A stretch of 22,205 bases of DNA from a virus. Numbering within the stretch: position 1 is the stretch's first letter; the number at the start of each line of letters is the position of its first letter. The notes below the pieces were generated by a model. The model was not told where the DNA came from. It did no database searches and saw only the letters and a list, made by a program, of their open reading frames with translations. The position numbers were made by a program, and so were the translations under genes. Of this stretch, positions 7,143 to 15,889 are shown piece after piece. Location: positions 844 through 23,048 of the IMG/VR virus record IMGVR_UViG_3300030102_007520; one strand, 5' to 3'.

Positions 7143-10100
7143 TACGTTATATCTTTTATTGTGTTACTAAAACCAATACCTTGAAAATTAAACTCACTTT
7201 GGTTTATCTCTGAACCACCTTTTATATAAGCGTAATACCTATTTTCTTTGTTAATAAAATCACTAACAGTTACACTATTTAAGTCTGTAGTTATTTCACT
7301 ACACTTCCAACCTGTATCGCCGTCATAGTTTAGCGTTTTAAATGATTTTACTGTAGTAGGTTCTTGGTTAAACAATGTGTTTACAAAAGATTCTGATATT
7401 AAATTATTATCGTCATCATCTTTTTTATCATAAAAATAGTTTCTAGTTTCATTATTGTGACTATAAATCTTACCGTTTTTAAAAGTATAATAAGTACTAG
7501 CTATACTTAATCCAGATTCAGGTATGTAAGATTTAAAACTTTCCCAACCTCTCACACTTTCTTTATAACTAACAGTTATAGAGTTTGTTGTATCATCAAA
7601 GCTTTTACCACTATCATAATCAGTGTTTGTTTTAAAAGTTATATTGTAATTACTTTTATCGTTATCATAACTACCAATTATAAAATTGTAATTACCTTCT
7701 AACTTATCACCAAAAAAGTTTTTCATACCAGCGTCTGAAATAGCTGTTAAACCATCCATTGATAATCTAAGTACAGCACCTCTTTGTTTGTCTGTAAAAT
7801 AAGCTCTATAACTTTCTTTAGCAAAACTTTCTGGGTTTTTTGATATACCATAATCACCAACAAAAGGCCTTGCTTGTCCTAAAACTTTATTTGAAGCTGT
7901 TAGCTGTGGATTACCATCTGCATTAAACAATATATCTTTATCAGCAAGTATTTGAACAACTTTATCTTCGCAAAAAGCTATTAAATCATTATCTCTTGTA
8001 TATAGTTTTTGTATACTACCGTATGTAGGTAATAAATCTTTTGTTATCTTTTCAGCTTGTATAAACTGATTTAAATTATTAGTGTTTGTGTTTTTGTTAT
8101 ATATACCTGAATATATTAAACCGTTTGTTCTATTATCTTCTTTATATTGTTGCTGTATAACAGAAGAAGCTTTTACACCGTTTTTTATAAATGGTTTGTT
8201 AAAATCATCTCTAATTCTATTTGACTCAACACCATTGTTAAAACTAAAACAGTTAAAGTATTCTAAACCAATTTTAGTTGGTTTTGGCTCTAAAGTTAAT
8301 TTAGTTATAATACCACCATCATCAGTACTATCATCATCAGCATCAATAGCTGTAAAGCCGTCATCAGATACACTTTTTATTTCGTACTCAACATAACTTA
8401 AGTCATCTTTAAAAAACTTTAATTTTAAACCTTCAAAATCACTTGCAGCTTGCGCTTGAGTAAAAGTAGTAGAATTTAAATGATCTAAACCAGGGTCTAA
8501 AGTTACTTCAACATCATCCCCATCAACATCCCAACCTGCAACTATACAGTCTTTAAAGTTAGGTGTACTTAAATGAGCATCGTTATCGTTACACCTTACA
8601 GCGCTACCAATAGGACCTACCATATGCCCATACTCTTCAGTAAGATTTAAAGGTATTGCGCTTGTTACTTCGTAATATAAATCTAAATTAATATTATCTT
8701 TAGGTTCTGTTTCAAATACAGCTGGGTTATCAGTTAAAAGTGTAGAGTTACTTGACGAAATATCTTGCACAAACTCTATAAAACTAAAACTACCAACATC
8801 TAAAGATTCTGGATTTACAGAACATTCAACCGAAGGATCTTTATCAAGTTCTAATATATAACAAACTCTTCTATTATGAGCTGCACCAAAGTTTTTTATT
8901 TGTTTTTCTAAATTTGAAAAATTTGTAGTTAATTCAGCAGAACTACTTGAAGTTTTATATTTCCACCAAGCATGATGAACGCTTTGTTCGTTTTGTATAA
9001 CATCAGTTCCTGTACCGCTAAAATTCATACGTACAGATCTATTCCAAGAAGTGTGATTATAAAGTCTTTTTATAGTTACATTTTTAATAGTAAAAATAAT
9101 TTTATTTATATCATTAGAAAATCTAAATTTATTACCTTGTATTAAGTTTTTAACTATATCTTCATTTTCAGGATTACCAAAAGTAGGATCCCATTGTCTT
9201 TGTATCTTGTTAAGATTATATCCAGTACTACTAACACCTTGTTGTGGTAAATCACAAACTCTATAAGACTCTAATGCTTGACAGTTAAAGTTTTCTATTG
9301 ACTGAAGATTTATTTCAGAACCTCCATTTGTATCATAAGCCCACGTACTACCAGAAATACCAGTACCACCTGCATCAACACTAAAAGAGTCTATAGCATC
9401 ACCAGCTGAGTTTATGCTAGTACCGTCATGTAAATCTTTACCAACTCCAGAAAAAGATAAATGCATAAAAAAACTACCAGTTGAATTATTACTACCATAA
9501 ACCTGCTCACCAACTCCAGCAGTACTCCAACTACCAATTTGACTTTTCCAAGCTTTTGGACCTCTGTTTTTTACAGCGTTATCTACAGCTGTTTTAAATG
9601 GTACTCCATTTGTACCACCTGGTAATCCTGTAAGAGTTGATCCTGGAAAAGATTCACTATAATCAGTATTATAAGTATTAGTTGTAATAATGCCTTCTAA
9701 ACCATCTACAAGACCACCATCGTTTTCGTTACGACCAGTATAGTTAGCATTACTAATTGAAGATGGAACTGCTATAAAATTATTTCCTGTTTTACCCATA
9801 GAGCAAGTAGCTCCTTTAAATAAATTACCACTACAAGAAACATCAAACTCAAAACTTTGACTAGCTGGCCTAGGAGCACCTGCAGGTAAATCTCTTAAAA
9901 AATTAAAAGTAGTAAGTCCATTACCTATATTTATTGCGCTTTTATTATAGTCGCTACTAATAGTTGGTTGCTGAGCTATAGTAAATACTTCATCTAAAAA
10001 CCAGCCTTTACTTTGTACAGCTGGACTTGTATCAAAAGAAATAATACTAACGTTAGTAGCAGCACCAGCCCAATCGTCTTGATGAAAAGTTGGAGCTGTA

Positions 10101-12655
10101 GCTGTAGGTGATGAAGCATGGTTGTTAGTGCTACGAAAAGTTGGAACGTTGCTGTTAGAAGATTCTTGCAGCATAGTAGGATTTGCACTAAATAAACCAG
10201 CATCTCTTAATGAAAACACTTTGTTTCTTGCAATAATGCTAGCTGTAATAGTATCTATTTGAGATTCTAAAAACTCTCTTGTAGTAGCGTTAGAATTTAT
10301 TTTAACAAAAAATCTACCTTGAAACTCTTCCCAGTTTTTTATTTCTTCTTTCCAAAAATTAGTTTTTAAATTTGTTGCTAAAACACCACTACTAGTTTCT
10401 ACCCAAGCGTCTTTAGCTTCTATATTTCTGTCTAAAGTTATACTATAAAAATCTGGACTACCTGTTTCAGTTGTTAAAGAAGTTATCTCGTATCTTGAAG
10501 ATGTTAAATCTGGAATAGTAAATGTTATATATATTTTAAAATTATCATCAAATATTTTTTGTATATCGTTTAAACCTTCAAGTAAAAACTGCGCTTTACT
10601 AATAATTATTTTACTTACTTCTTCTGCTGGTTGAGCGTTAGAGTTGAAATATAAATTAGCTAAAGTACCATCACCGTCAACAGTTCCTAAACTTATGTAT
10701 TTTCTTCTTATAAATTCTGGAGCTTCGTTTTGTATATCTATAACTTTAAATTTATTATCAACAAAAGTTACTTGAGAATTATTGTTTAAAGATTTTTTTA
10801 ATATTATAAAATCATCTTCTTGCAACTTGTTTCTTTCAGAGCTAGGAAAACTAATCCATAAATTACTATCAATATCTGCTTTATAAACTCTATCAACAAC
10901 TAAATTATAATATTCATTAGAAGTTTCTTTTATGTATGTTTTAAAATAAACGGCATCAGAATTTGTTAAAGTTGGTATATTTTCTAAAGTTAATCTGTTT
11001 GATTTACTAGAGTTTAGAGCAACTTCACTATCTGTTATATCTAAAGAAGCTGAATTAGAAGTAAATACAGGTGTTTCTCTACAGTACTGATCAAGAAAAA
11101 CAATACCAGCTTGATAAGTTCTAAGTGATTTTATAGATTTTTTACCAAAAGTAAAATCAATATTTTCGTTACTAAAAGTTCTACTTTCAAAATTTAAACT
11201 AATATCATTATCATAATTACCTAAATTTAAGTTTTGAACATAATTACCGTATATTAATCTATTAGCAGTAAATTCTTGAGCTTTTGCTTTTTTAGGTACA
11301 TTGTCATAAACTCTTAGTAATTGGTTTTCTGGTAAAACAGCATATATTAAGTCAGATGTTATTTCGTAAAAACCAGTATTACTTAAACTTTGTGTTGTAC
11401 CGTCACTTAAAGTTACATCACTATTAGTACCGTCAATAGTTGTCCAAGCTGGGTTATCATCAGTTCCATTAGCTTTTTTAGGTTTTATAGTGTCTATAGA
11501 GTATATAACTGGTGAGCTTTCTGATTTATATAATAAGTCTATTTCAACAACATCAACTGGAATATCTTTTGTAACAAAATCTGTTAATGTTATTTTTTTA
11601 ACTCTAGTTTCCATACCAGCGTTAATAGGCTCTTGAGTTGGTCTATAAGAAAATTTACTAGCTTCAAAACCTACTTGAGTAAAAGGAGCGAAAGCAGAAT
11701 ATTCGCCGTCCTGATATTTATACCTATATGAAAATCTTGGAAAGTCTTTGCTAAAAAGTAGTGTTTCTAAATCTTCTATTTGAAACTCAAACTGAACAGC
11801 TGTATTAGGTGTGGATGGATCAACTGAAATTATTAAACAAGTTATAGTAGCACCATTAATATCTTGTACTTTAGATCTTACTTGAAAATTTTCTGGTAAA
11901 ACACCAGGATGAGCAGGATCGCTTAACAATAAAATATCACCAACTTTTATAGAAGTGTTGTTTGATATTGTTAAGCCAACAGTAGAGTTAGTGTTGGTAT
12001 CTAATATAGTAACAGCTGCATCTATAATTCCAGAAACAAAAGCATCGTTTAATTTTTCTAAAGTAATCTTTGGTGCTAAGGTAGGTTTTTTCTTTATAAC
12101 AGTTATATTTTCTTTTTTAACCTCACCTGCACTTACGCTGTTTACATAAAAATTACTTGTTATTGTAAAATCTGTATTTATATTTTGTTCAAAACTTTTA
12201 ATATTTATTTTTTTGGGCTCATGAACACCATCTGTAAAAAATAAAAAATCATCTATTACGTTTACACCAGTTATATAAACATCTTTATCAAACTCTAAAA
12301 CACTATTGTTACTGTCTATCAAAAGAGGATTTATTTCGTCATCTTTATACTGCATGATAGCACTAGCATCATTACCAGATTTAACTATAAAATAATACGC
12401 AGAGTTGTTTTTTTCATCAGCAATAGAACCAATACATGTGTAATTATCAGGTATAGTTATTGTGCCTTGAGGATTGTTAGCGTCTATTTTTATTTCTGTA
12501 TTACCTAATATATTTTTTACACTACCAATATCAGAGCCCTCAGCACTTGATACTTGTATGTTCAAAGCTTCTCTATATTCGTTAGGCGGTAAAAGCCTTT
12601 CATCAAGGTCTAAGTTCATACGACCTTTAGTAAAAGTCTGTTTAATCTCAGGCAT
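7142..12655 (-). CDS. Giant tail stabilisation / muzzle-type protein (1837 residues)
   Basis: The N-terminus reads MPEIKQTFTKGRMNLDLDER, followed by a conserved-looking stretch to about residue 55 (NEYREALNIQVSSAEGSD). I recognise this as the start of the phage stabilisation protein family (P22 gp10-like), seen in crAss-like and marine podoviruses, which closes the lower end of the short tail. The C-terminal 365 residues, from about 1470 (NCFSFNNGVESNRIRDD), look like the conserved beta-propeller-type part and include GSIQKLYTRDNDLIAF and GNPQLTASNKVLGQ. Between them lie about 1400 residues of beta-rich sequence, with a Gly/Ser/Asn-rich section at roughly 850-1270 holding most of the cysteines (SCSGNLFKGATCSMG, VCDLPQQG, RRVCYILEL). 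P22 gp10 is about 470 residues, so this protein is greatly enlarged. No hydrolase motif was identified. It starts four bases after the ring protein stop. Confidence 0.78.
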   Translation of the reverse strand: MPEIKQTFTKGRMNLDLDERLLPPNEYREALNIQVSSAEGSDIGSVKNILGNTEIKIDANNPQGTITIPDNYTCIGSIADEKNNSAYYFIVKSGNDASAIMQYKDDEINPLLIDSNNSVLEFDKDVYITGVNVIDDFLFFTDGVHEPKKINIKSFEQNINTDFTITSNFYVNSVSAGEVKKENITVIKKKPTLAPKITLEKLNDAFVSGIIDAAVTILDTNTNSTVGLTISNNTSIKVGDILLLSDPAHPGVLPENFQVRSKVQDINGATITCLIISVDPSTPNTAVQFEFQIEDLETLLFSKDFPRFSYRYKYQDGEYSAFAPFTQVGFEASKFSYRPTQEPINAGMETRVKKITLTDFVTKDIPVDVVEIDLLYKSESSPVIYSIDTIKPKKANGTDDNPAWTTIDGTNSDVTLSDGTTQSLSNTGFYEITSDLIYAVLPENQLLRVYDNVPKKAKAQEFTANRLIYGNYVQNLNLGNYDNDISLNFESRTFSNENIDFTFGKKSIKSLRTYQAGIVFLDQYCRETPVFTSNSASLDITDSEVALNSSKSNRLTLENIPTLTNSDAVYFKTYIKETSNEYYNLVVDRVYKADIDSNLWISFPSSERNKLQEDDFIILKKSLNNNSQVTFVDNKFKVIDIQNEAPEFIRRKYISLGTVDGDGTLANLYFNSNAQPAEEVSKIIISKAQFLLEGLNDIQKIFDDNFKIYITFTIPDLTSSRYEITSLTTETGSPDFYSITLDRNIEAKDAWVETSSGVLATNLKTNFWKEEIKNWEEFQGRFFVKINSNATTREFLESQIDTITASIIARNKVFSLRDAGLFSANPTMLQESSNSNVPTFRSTNNHASSPTATAPTFHQDDWAGAATNVSIISFDTSPAVQSKGWFLDEVFTIAQQPTISSDYNKSAINIGNGLTTFNFLRDLPAGAPRPASQSFEFDVSCSGNLFKGATCSMGKTGNNFIAVPSSISNANYTGRNENDGGLVDGLEGIITTNTYNTDYSESFPGSTLTGLPGGTNGVPFKTAVDNAVKNRGPKAWKSQIGSWSTAGVGEQVYGSNNSTGSFFMHLSFSGVGKDLHDGTSINSAGDAIDSFSVDAGGTGISGSTWAYDTNGGSEINLQSIENFNCQALESYRVCDLPQQGVSSTGYNLNKIQRQWDPTFGNPENEDIVKNLIQGNKFRFSNDINKIIFTIKNVTIKRLYNHTSWNRSVRMNFSGTGTDVIQNEQSVHHAWWKYKTSSSSAELTTNFSNLEKQIKNFGAAHNRRVCYILELDKDPSVECSVNPESLDVGSFSFIEFVQDISSSNSTLLTDNPAVFETEPKDNINLDLYYEVTSAIPLNLTEEYGHMVGPIGSAVRCNDNDAHLSTPNFKDCIVAGWDVDGDDVEVTLDPGLDHLNSTTFTQAQAASDFEGLKLKFFKDDLSYVEYEIKSVSDDGFTAIDADDDSTDDGGIITKLTLEPKPTKIGLEYFNCFSFNNGVESNRIRDDFNKPFIKNGVKASSVIQQQYKEDNRTNGLIYSGIYNKNTNTNNLNQFIQAEKITKDLLPTYGSIQKLYTRDNDLIAFCEDKVVQILADKDILFNADGNPQLTASNKVLGQARPFVGDYGISKNPESFAKESYRAYFTDKQRGAVLRLSMDGLTAISDAGMKNFFGDKLEGNYNFIIGSYDNDKSNYNITFKTNTDYDSGKSFDDTTNSITVSYKESVRGWESFKSYIPESGLSIASTYYTFKNGKIYSHNNETRNYFYDKKDDDDNNLISESFVNTLFNQEPTTVKSFKTLNYDGDTGWKCSEITTDLNSVTVSDFINKENRYYAYIKGGSEINQSEFNFQGIGFSNTIKDIT

Positions 12656-12658
12656 ATG

Positions 12659-14239
12659 TTAGTGTTTTATTTGTTTAGATTTACCTCTTAAAGTTTGAGT
12701 TATTTCTTCTAATTTAATATTTGATAATCTTAATTTAGCTAGTCTTGTAGCTGCAGATTTTTCTTTTTTATATCTTCTTACTATATATTCTGGCGTGTTA
12801 GATCTTGTTGAAAGAACAGCGTACATTATATGTTTATACATAGCTTCTTCAGCAAACTTATGTACTTGCATTTCAGAGTCTGTACCTAAACTATCACTAA
12901 TATAATCTAATACAATTGTAGAACCACTTAAATTAGAGCTAAAATGTATTAAACCTTTTAAATCATCTATATAATAACTACCGTTATCTTGAGCGTGTTG
13001 AGGATCTATACCGTATCTTCTACCTACATTAGCTTCAAATATTTGATCATGATAATCGTAATCATGTTGTTTATTTTCATTAGGTTTGTTAGATTTGTAG
13101 TTAGTCCAAGTTGTTGAATCTTCAACTCTAATTAAAACAGGTGTTACACCTTCAAAATCAACAGTAACATTGTCTAAAAATAACTCAACAGATTTTATAT
13201 TTGTACCATCGTTAAGATTAGCTATTGTTGTATCAAAATCATTAAACATAGTTACTAAAATATAAACTACTTGATAATTTGAAACATTAACAGCGTTTAA
13301 AGTTTGCGTAACACCAGTTTGAGCACCGGTAGAACCATCCCACTCAACATAAGCCAAGCCGTTTGTTCCGTCTGCATGTGGTATAAAATTAGGGCCTTTA
13401 CTAGCAACACCAACAGTTTCTCTATTTAAACTAGCGCCAACTGTTTTTAAAGTATTTGTTACTTGGTCACCAGCCGTAGAGCTTATACCTAACCTTACAA
13501 TACAATTACTAGAAACACTAGCTACATTAGCTGGAACTGTACCATCACCTGATAAATCTAAAAGATCTATATTAGAAACGTCTACTTCTTGCCAACAACT
13601 ATAAGCTCTACCATAAACTGTTCCAGTTTCGTTAGCAGGAAATCTAGATGGATGTATTTTAGCTTTTAATAACCCACCAACAGGTGAAAAAATATCATCT
13701 GTAGCATCAGTTTCAGTATCATTATCTAGATCTAAACCTAAAGTTTTATTGTTTGTAAAAGCTGGTGTAAAGCTCCAGTTTTCAGTACTGTCAAAACTTG
13801 AGCTAAAATCACCGTTATTAAAGTCAGGTAAAGATCCTGCGCTACCTGCAAAATCATAGTTTCCACTTTCGTCTTGTTTTATTTTAAAAGGATTTGATGT
13901 TTTACCGAGAGTTGGGTAAAGCCTTTGTTTTATGCCAGAGTTATCTACGCTAGATATTTTTGTGTAGTTAACATAATCATGAGGAATTTTCATCGTTAAA
14001 GATGGTGGTAATTCTATTTCTTGTGATTTAAAAGATTTTATAGTATCAAAACTAAGTTCGGATAAAGCTCTTTTTGCGTGAAAAGCTATATCTATTTTTC
14101 TAGCTTTACTAATAATTTTTTCTTCACCTACATAAACTACCATAAATTGATTTATTATATCTTCAAGAGATACAAATTGATAGTTTCCATAATTATTACC
14201 TTGATAATAATCTCTTTGTGTTGTGTTTAATAAAGCCAT
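12659..14239 (-). CDS. Ring / tail-tube protein with apparent carbohydrate-binding-type insert
   Basis: This 526-residue protein opens with MALLNTTQRDYYQGNNYGNY and a helical region (IIKSARK-type charges to ELPPSLTMKIPHDYVNY, residues 24-92). I associate this pattern with the second neck ring protein of crAss-like and related marine phages. Residues about 144-362 look like a separate beta-sandwich. It begins SSSFDSTENWSF, has alternating strands, and closes with VELFLDNVTVDFE, the typical last-strand pattern of CBM4/9-like and other jelly-roll lectin domains. The core resumes at about 392 (HDYDYHDQIFEANVGRRYGI). It ends with a basic helical tail (RRYKKEKSAATRLAKLRLSN). Gene order (connector, then this, then stabilisation protein) supports a neck or tail-tube role. 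Sugar binding is inferred from the strand pattern only. Confidence 0.7.
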   Translation of the reverse strand: MALLNTTQRDYYQGNNYGNYQFVSLEDIINQFMVVYVGEEKIISKARKIDIAFHAKRALSELSFDTIKSFKSQEIELPPSLTMKIPHDYVNYTKISSVDNSGIKQRLYPTLGKTSNPFKIKQDESGNYDFAGSAGSLPDFNNGDFSSSFDSTENWSFTPAFTNNKTLGLDLDNDTETDATDDIFSPVGGLLKAKIHPSRFPANETGTVYGRAYSCWQEVDVSNIDLLDLSGDGTVPANVASVSSNCIVRLGISSTAGDQVTNTLKTVGASLNRETVGVASKGPNFIPHADGTNGLAYVEWDGSTGAQTGVTQTLNAVNVSNYQVVYILVTMFNDFDTTIANLNDGTNIKSVELFLDNVTVDFEGVTPVLIRVEDSTTWTNYKSNKPNENKQHDYDYHDQIFEANVGRRYGIDPQHAQDNGSYYIDDLKGLIHFSSNLSGSTIVLDYISDSLGTDSEMQVHKFAEEAMYKHIMYAVLSTRSNTPEYIVRRYKKEKSAATRLAKLRLSNIKLEEITQTLRGKSKQIKH

Positions 14240-14242
14240 TTA

Positions 14243-14944
14243 TTAAGATTTTTCTTGTTGTATTTCTTTTATCTCTTCTTGAGCAGCAACTTGTGATAAC
14301 TCAAAATCATTTATAGATACACCAGCTAGTTTCAATATTTTTAAAACTAAAGTATTTTCTTCTGAAATATGTAATTGGAAGTTTTTTACTCTACTATTAT
14401 CATGAAGAAAAACTCCTGTATTTTCTGCGTCTTCTACGTAAGTCCACTCTACTTTTCTTGGAGTTCTAATATAGTTTATAGAAATAGTTTGTTGTGTTTG
14501 TGGAAAAACTTTAATTCTAAAGTTTTTTAAAGTGTATATAGGATTTTTTTCTGTAGGTTTTAATATATTAGAATTATTTATTAAGTTTAATTCACTAGCA
14601 TTTACTTGTTCGCATTTTTTATCATTTAAAAAAACACTACCAAGTTTATATAAATCTGTAGTATTTAATAAATTATAGTCTTGTCCGCTTGCGTTAAAGT
14701 TTATAGTATCTTCTTTTTCAAAAATACTTATTTTTTGCTCTAAGTAATCTAACATATCAGAGTACTCTGTTTTATTACCTGCAAGTCTACCATATTGATT
14801 TATATCATAAAAGTATTGTTCAAATATTTCCATTTGAGCTTGATTTGCAAATAAATTAAAGTCTTGCGGCGTTATATAACCTCTTTGTTCTTTATTAGCT
14901 ATTGCTAATACTTTTTGATATACTGTGTCTATACTTACTGCCAT
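14243..14944 (-). CDS. Head-tail connector / tail tubular protein (P22 gp4-like)
   Basis: This 233-residue protein starts MAVSIDTVYQKVLAIANKEQ and continues with a short conserved stretch (RGYITPQDFNLFANQAQMEI). I recognise this opening as the tail tubular or connector protein of crAss-like phages and many marine podoviruses. It would form the first ring under the portal and, as in P22 gp4, lock packaged DNA in the head. N-terminal helices (residues 5-60) are followed by strands (ISINYIRTPRKVEWTYV, about 160-180) and C-terminal helices ending in EEIKEIQQEKS. The size is typical of connector rings. Its stop lies three bases before the ring protein ATG. The leader is an A-run (AATAAAAAAAAT before ATG) just downstream of the UACG-capped hairpin, so the hairpin may influence its mRNA. 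Confidence 0.78.
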   Translation of the reverse strand: MAVSIDTVYQKVLAIANKEQRGYITPQDFNLFANQAQMEIFEQYFYDINQYGRLAGNKTEYSDMLDYLEQKISIFEKEDTINFNASGQDYNLLNTTDLYKLGSVFLNDKKCEQVNASELNLINNSNILKPTEKNPIYTLKNFRIKVFPQTQQTISINYIRTPRKVEWTYVEDAENTGVFLHDNSRVKNFQLHISEENTLVLKILKLAGVSINDFELSQVAAQEEIKEIQQEKS

Positions 14945-14955
14945 ATTTTTTTTAT

Positions 14956-14992
14956 TGTAGTTACGATCGCCCCGTAGGGCGACCGCTCTACA
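14956..14992 (-). promoter_or_regulatory. Stable RNA hairpin with UACG tetraloop upstream of the connector gene
   Basis: The 54-base gap holds a GC-rich stem-loop in otherwise AT-rich DNA. On the minus strand the core is TCGCCC, loop TACG, GGGCGA (14967-14982), six perfect pairs with C(UACG)G, a member of the exceptionally stable UNCG tetraloop class. A CG/CG pair step and an outer CTGTAG/CTACA-type stem (14956-14960 with 14988-14992) can extend it. The minus-strand RNA after it runs into A-rich sequence, not U, so it is not a standard intrinsic terminator in the direction of the genes. A role in mRNA processing, stability or pausing is inferred. Confidence 0.6.
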
Positions 14993-14998
14993 GTTTGA

Positions 14999-15823
14999 TT
15001 AATTTAATCGTTTTTCTATATTTGAATATATTTCCATACCTTCATCGGTTTTAAACCAATGCGCTAAAGCAGTGTATGGATGCTCATCAAAAGGAACTGT
15101 CATTATAGTTCTATTATTAGAACCCCATAAAAAGTTTCTTTGATCAGGGCTTAACTTAATAATACCAAGCTCTGCAGCTTTAATACCAAAGTTTCTAAGC
15201 TGAACATTATCATCAGAAGCTAACTCTAAGAACAAAGCTGGATTATTTCTAGCAAATACTAGTAAATCACGTTTAAGTTCTTTAGAACTCATCTTAGATA
15301 CTTCAGAACCTTTCTCTACTCGCATTATAGCTTCCGCCATGTCAATATCTAAGTCTCTAGCTAAAATTATTGCATCTGCTTCTAGCTCTAAAATTTCTAT
15401 TTCATCAGCAGCAACTTTTTCAGGTTTAAATTCATAATATAAAGTTGTTCTGTGTGGGTGGTATAAAGATAAAAGCTTTTGTAAAACTGTTTTTTCTTTT
15501 GGTACAAATAAACTACCATCTCTAAAAATAATATGAGATAATCTTTGATCACCTTTCATTTCATCAACAAATGGTGTTTTTTGATTTTCACAATATTTTA
15601 ACTCTCTTTCGTAACCTTTTTCTTCATCAAACCAGTATATATTAGCTGATTTAATCATTCTTGATATAGGTTTTTTACTACCTTTTAAATAATAAACTCT
15701 ATCTTTTATTTCCCACTTTGGTTTTATAGATTTAAGTTCTTTTGTTTTTGGCGCTTCAACAACTGGTGTTTCAACTACCTGTGGAGTTTCTTCAACTTCC
15801 ACTTTTGTTTTCTTTTTTGCCAT
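14999..15823 (-). CDS. Conserved phage protein of unknown function between capsid and connector genes
   Basis: This 274-residue protein has a low-complexity N-terminus with Lys, Val, Glu and Pro (MAKKKTKVEVEETPQVVE, to about residue 30). A globular part follows, with KWEIKDRVYYLKGSKKPISR and WFDEEKGYERELKYCENQ (about 36-82). Its C-terminal half is helical and includes SSKELKRDLLVFARNNPALF and DNVQLRNFGIKAAELGIIKL (about 179-224), then a conserved-looking end, MTVPFDEHPYTALAHWFKTD. I recall similar proteins at this position in other phages of this type but know no assigned function. A minor capsid, decoration or assembly role is possible from position. The gene is set apart by a terminator hairpin on its upstream side and a UACG hairpin on its downstream side, implying expression different from the capsid gene. 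Its leader matches that of the scaffold gene. Confidence 0.7.
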   Translation of the reverse strand: MAKKKTKVEVEETPQVVETPVVEAPKTKELKSIKPKWEIKDRVYYLKGSKKPISRMIKSANIYWFDEEKGYERELKYCENQKTPFVDEMKGDQRLSHIIFRDGSLFVPKEKTVLQKLLSLYHPHRTTLYYEFKPEKVAADEIEILELEADAIILARDLDIDMAEAIMRVEKGSEVSKMSSKELKRDLLVFARNNPALFLELASDDNVQLRNFGIKAAELGIIKLSPDQRNFLWGSNNRTIMTVPFDEHPYTALAHWFKTDEGMEIYSNIEKRLN

Positions 15824-15834
15824 AATATAATATA
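15813..15834 (-). repeat. Leader and start copy 1 (identical to scaffold gene leader)
   Basis: Twenty-two bases spanning the start codon, the leader TATATTATATT followed by ATGGCAAAAAA, are identical to those at 18608-18629 upstream of the scaffold-like gene. The shared leader contains no G and no Shine-Dalgarno. Both genes therefore begin Met-Ala-Lys-Lys. It may be a shared translation-initiation signal or a trace of duplication; chance is possible in such AT-rich sequence. Confidence 0.5.
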
Positions 15835-15840
15835 TAATAA

Positions 15841-15878
15841 AATTAATAAAATAAAGTCGAGGCCGAAGCCCCGACTTT
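15841..15878 (-). terminator. Rho-independent terminator-like hairpin after the capsid gene
   Basis: Read on the minus strand, 11 bases after the capsid stop there is an 11-pair stem, AAAGTCGGGGC and GCCTCGACTTT (15868-15878 with 15853-15863). It contains one G-U wobble and is closed by the very stable C(UUCG)G tetraloop. The stem is followed by a U-rich run (ATTTTATTAATTTTA). This is a textbook intrinsic terminator layout in the direction of transcription. Partial read-through would give high capsid mRNA and less of the downstream genes. Confidence 0.85.
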
Positions 15879-15889
15879 TAAATAATGAT

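Noticed and set aside
8082-8396. Plus-strand open frame of 104 codons
   Set aside because: It is antisense to the conserved C-terminal part of the giant tail protein; no leader or recognisable protein features.
9994-10203. Minus-strand open frame of 69 codons overlapping the giant tail gene
   Set aside because: It is an alternative frame inside the large gene with a Leu-rich, low-complexity product and no support.
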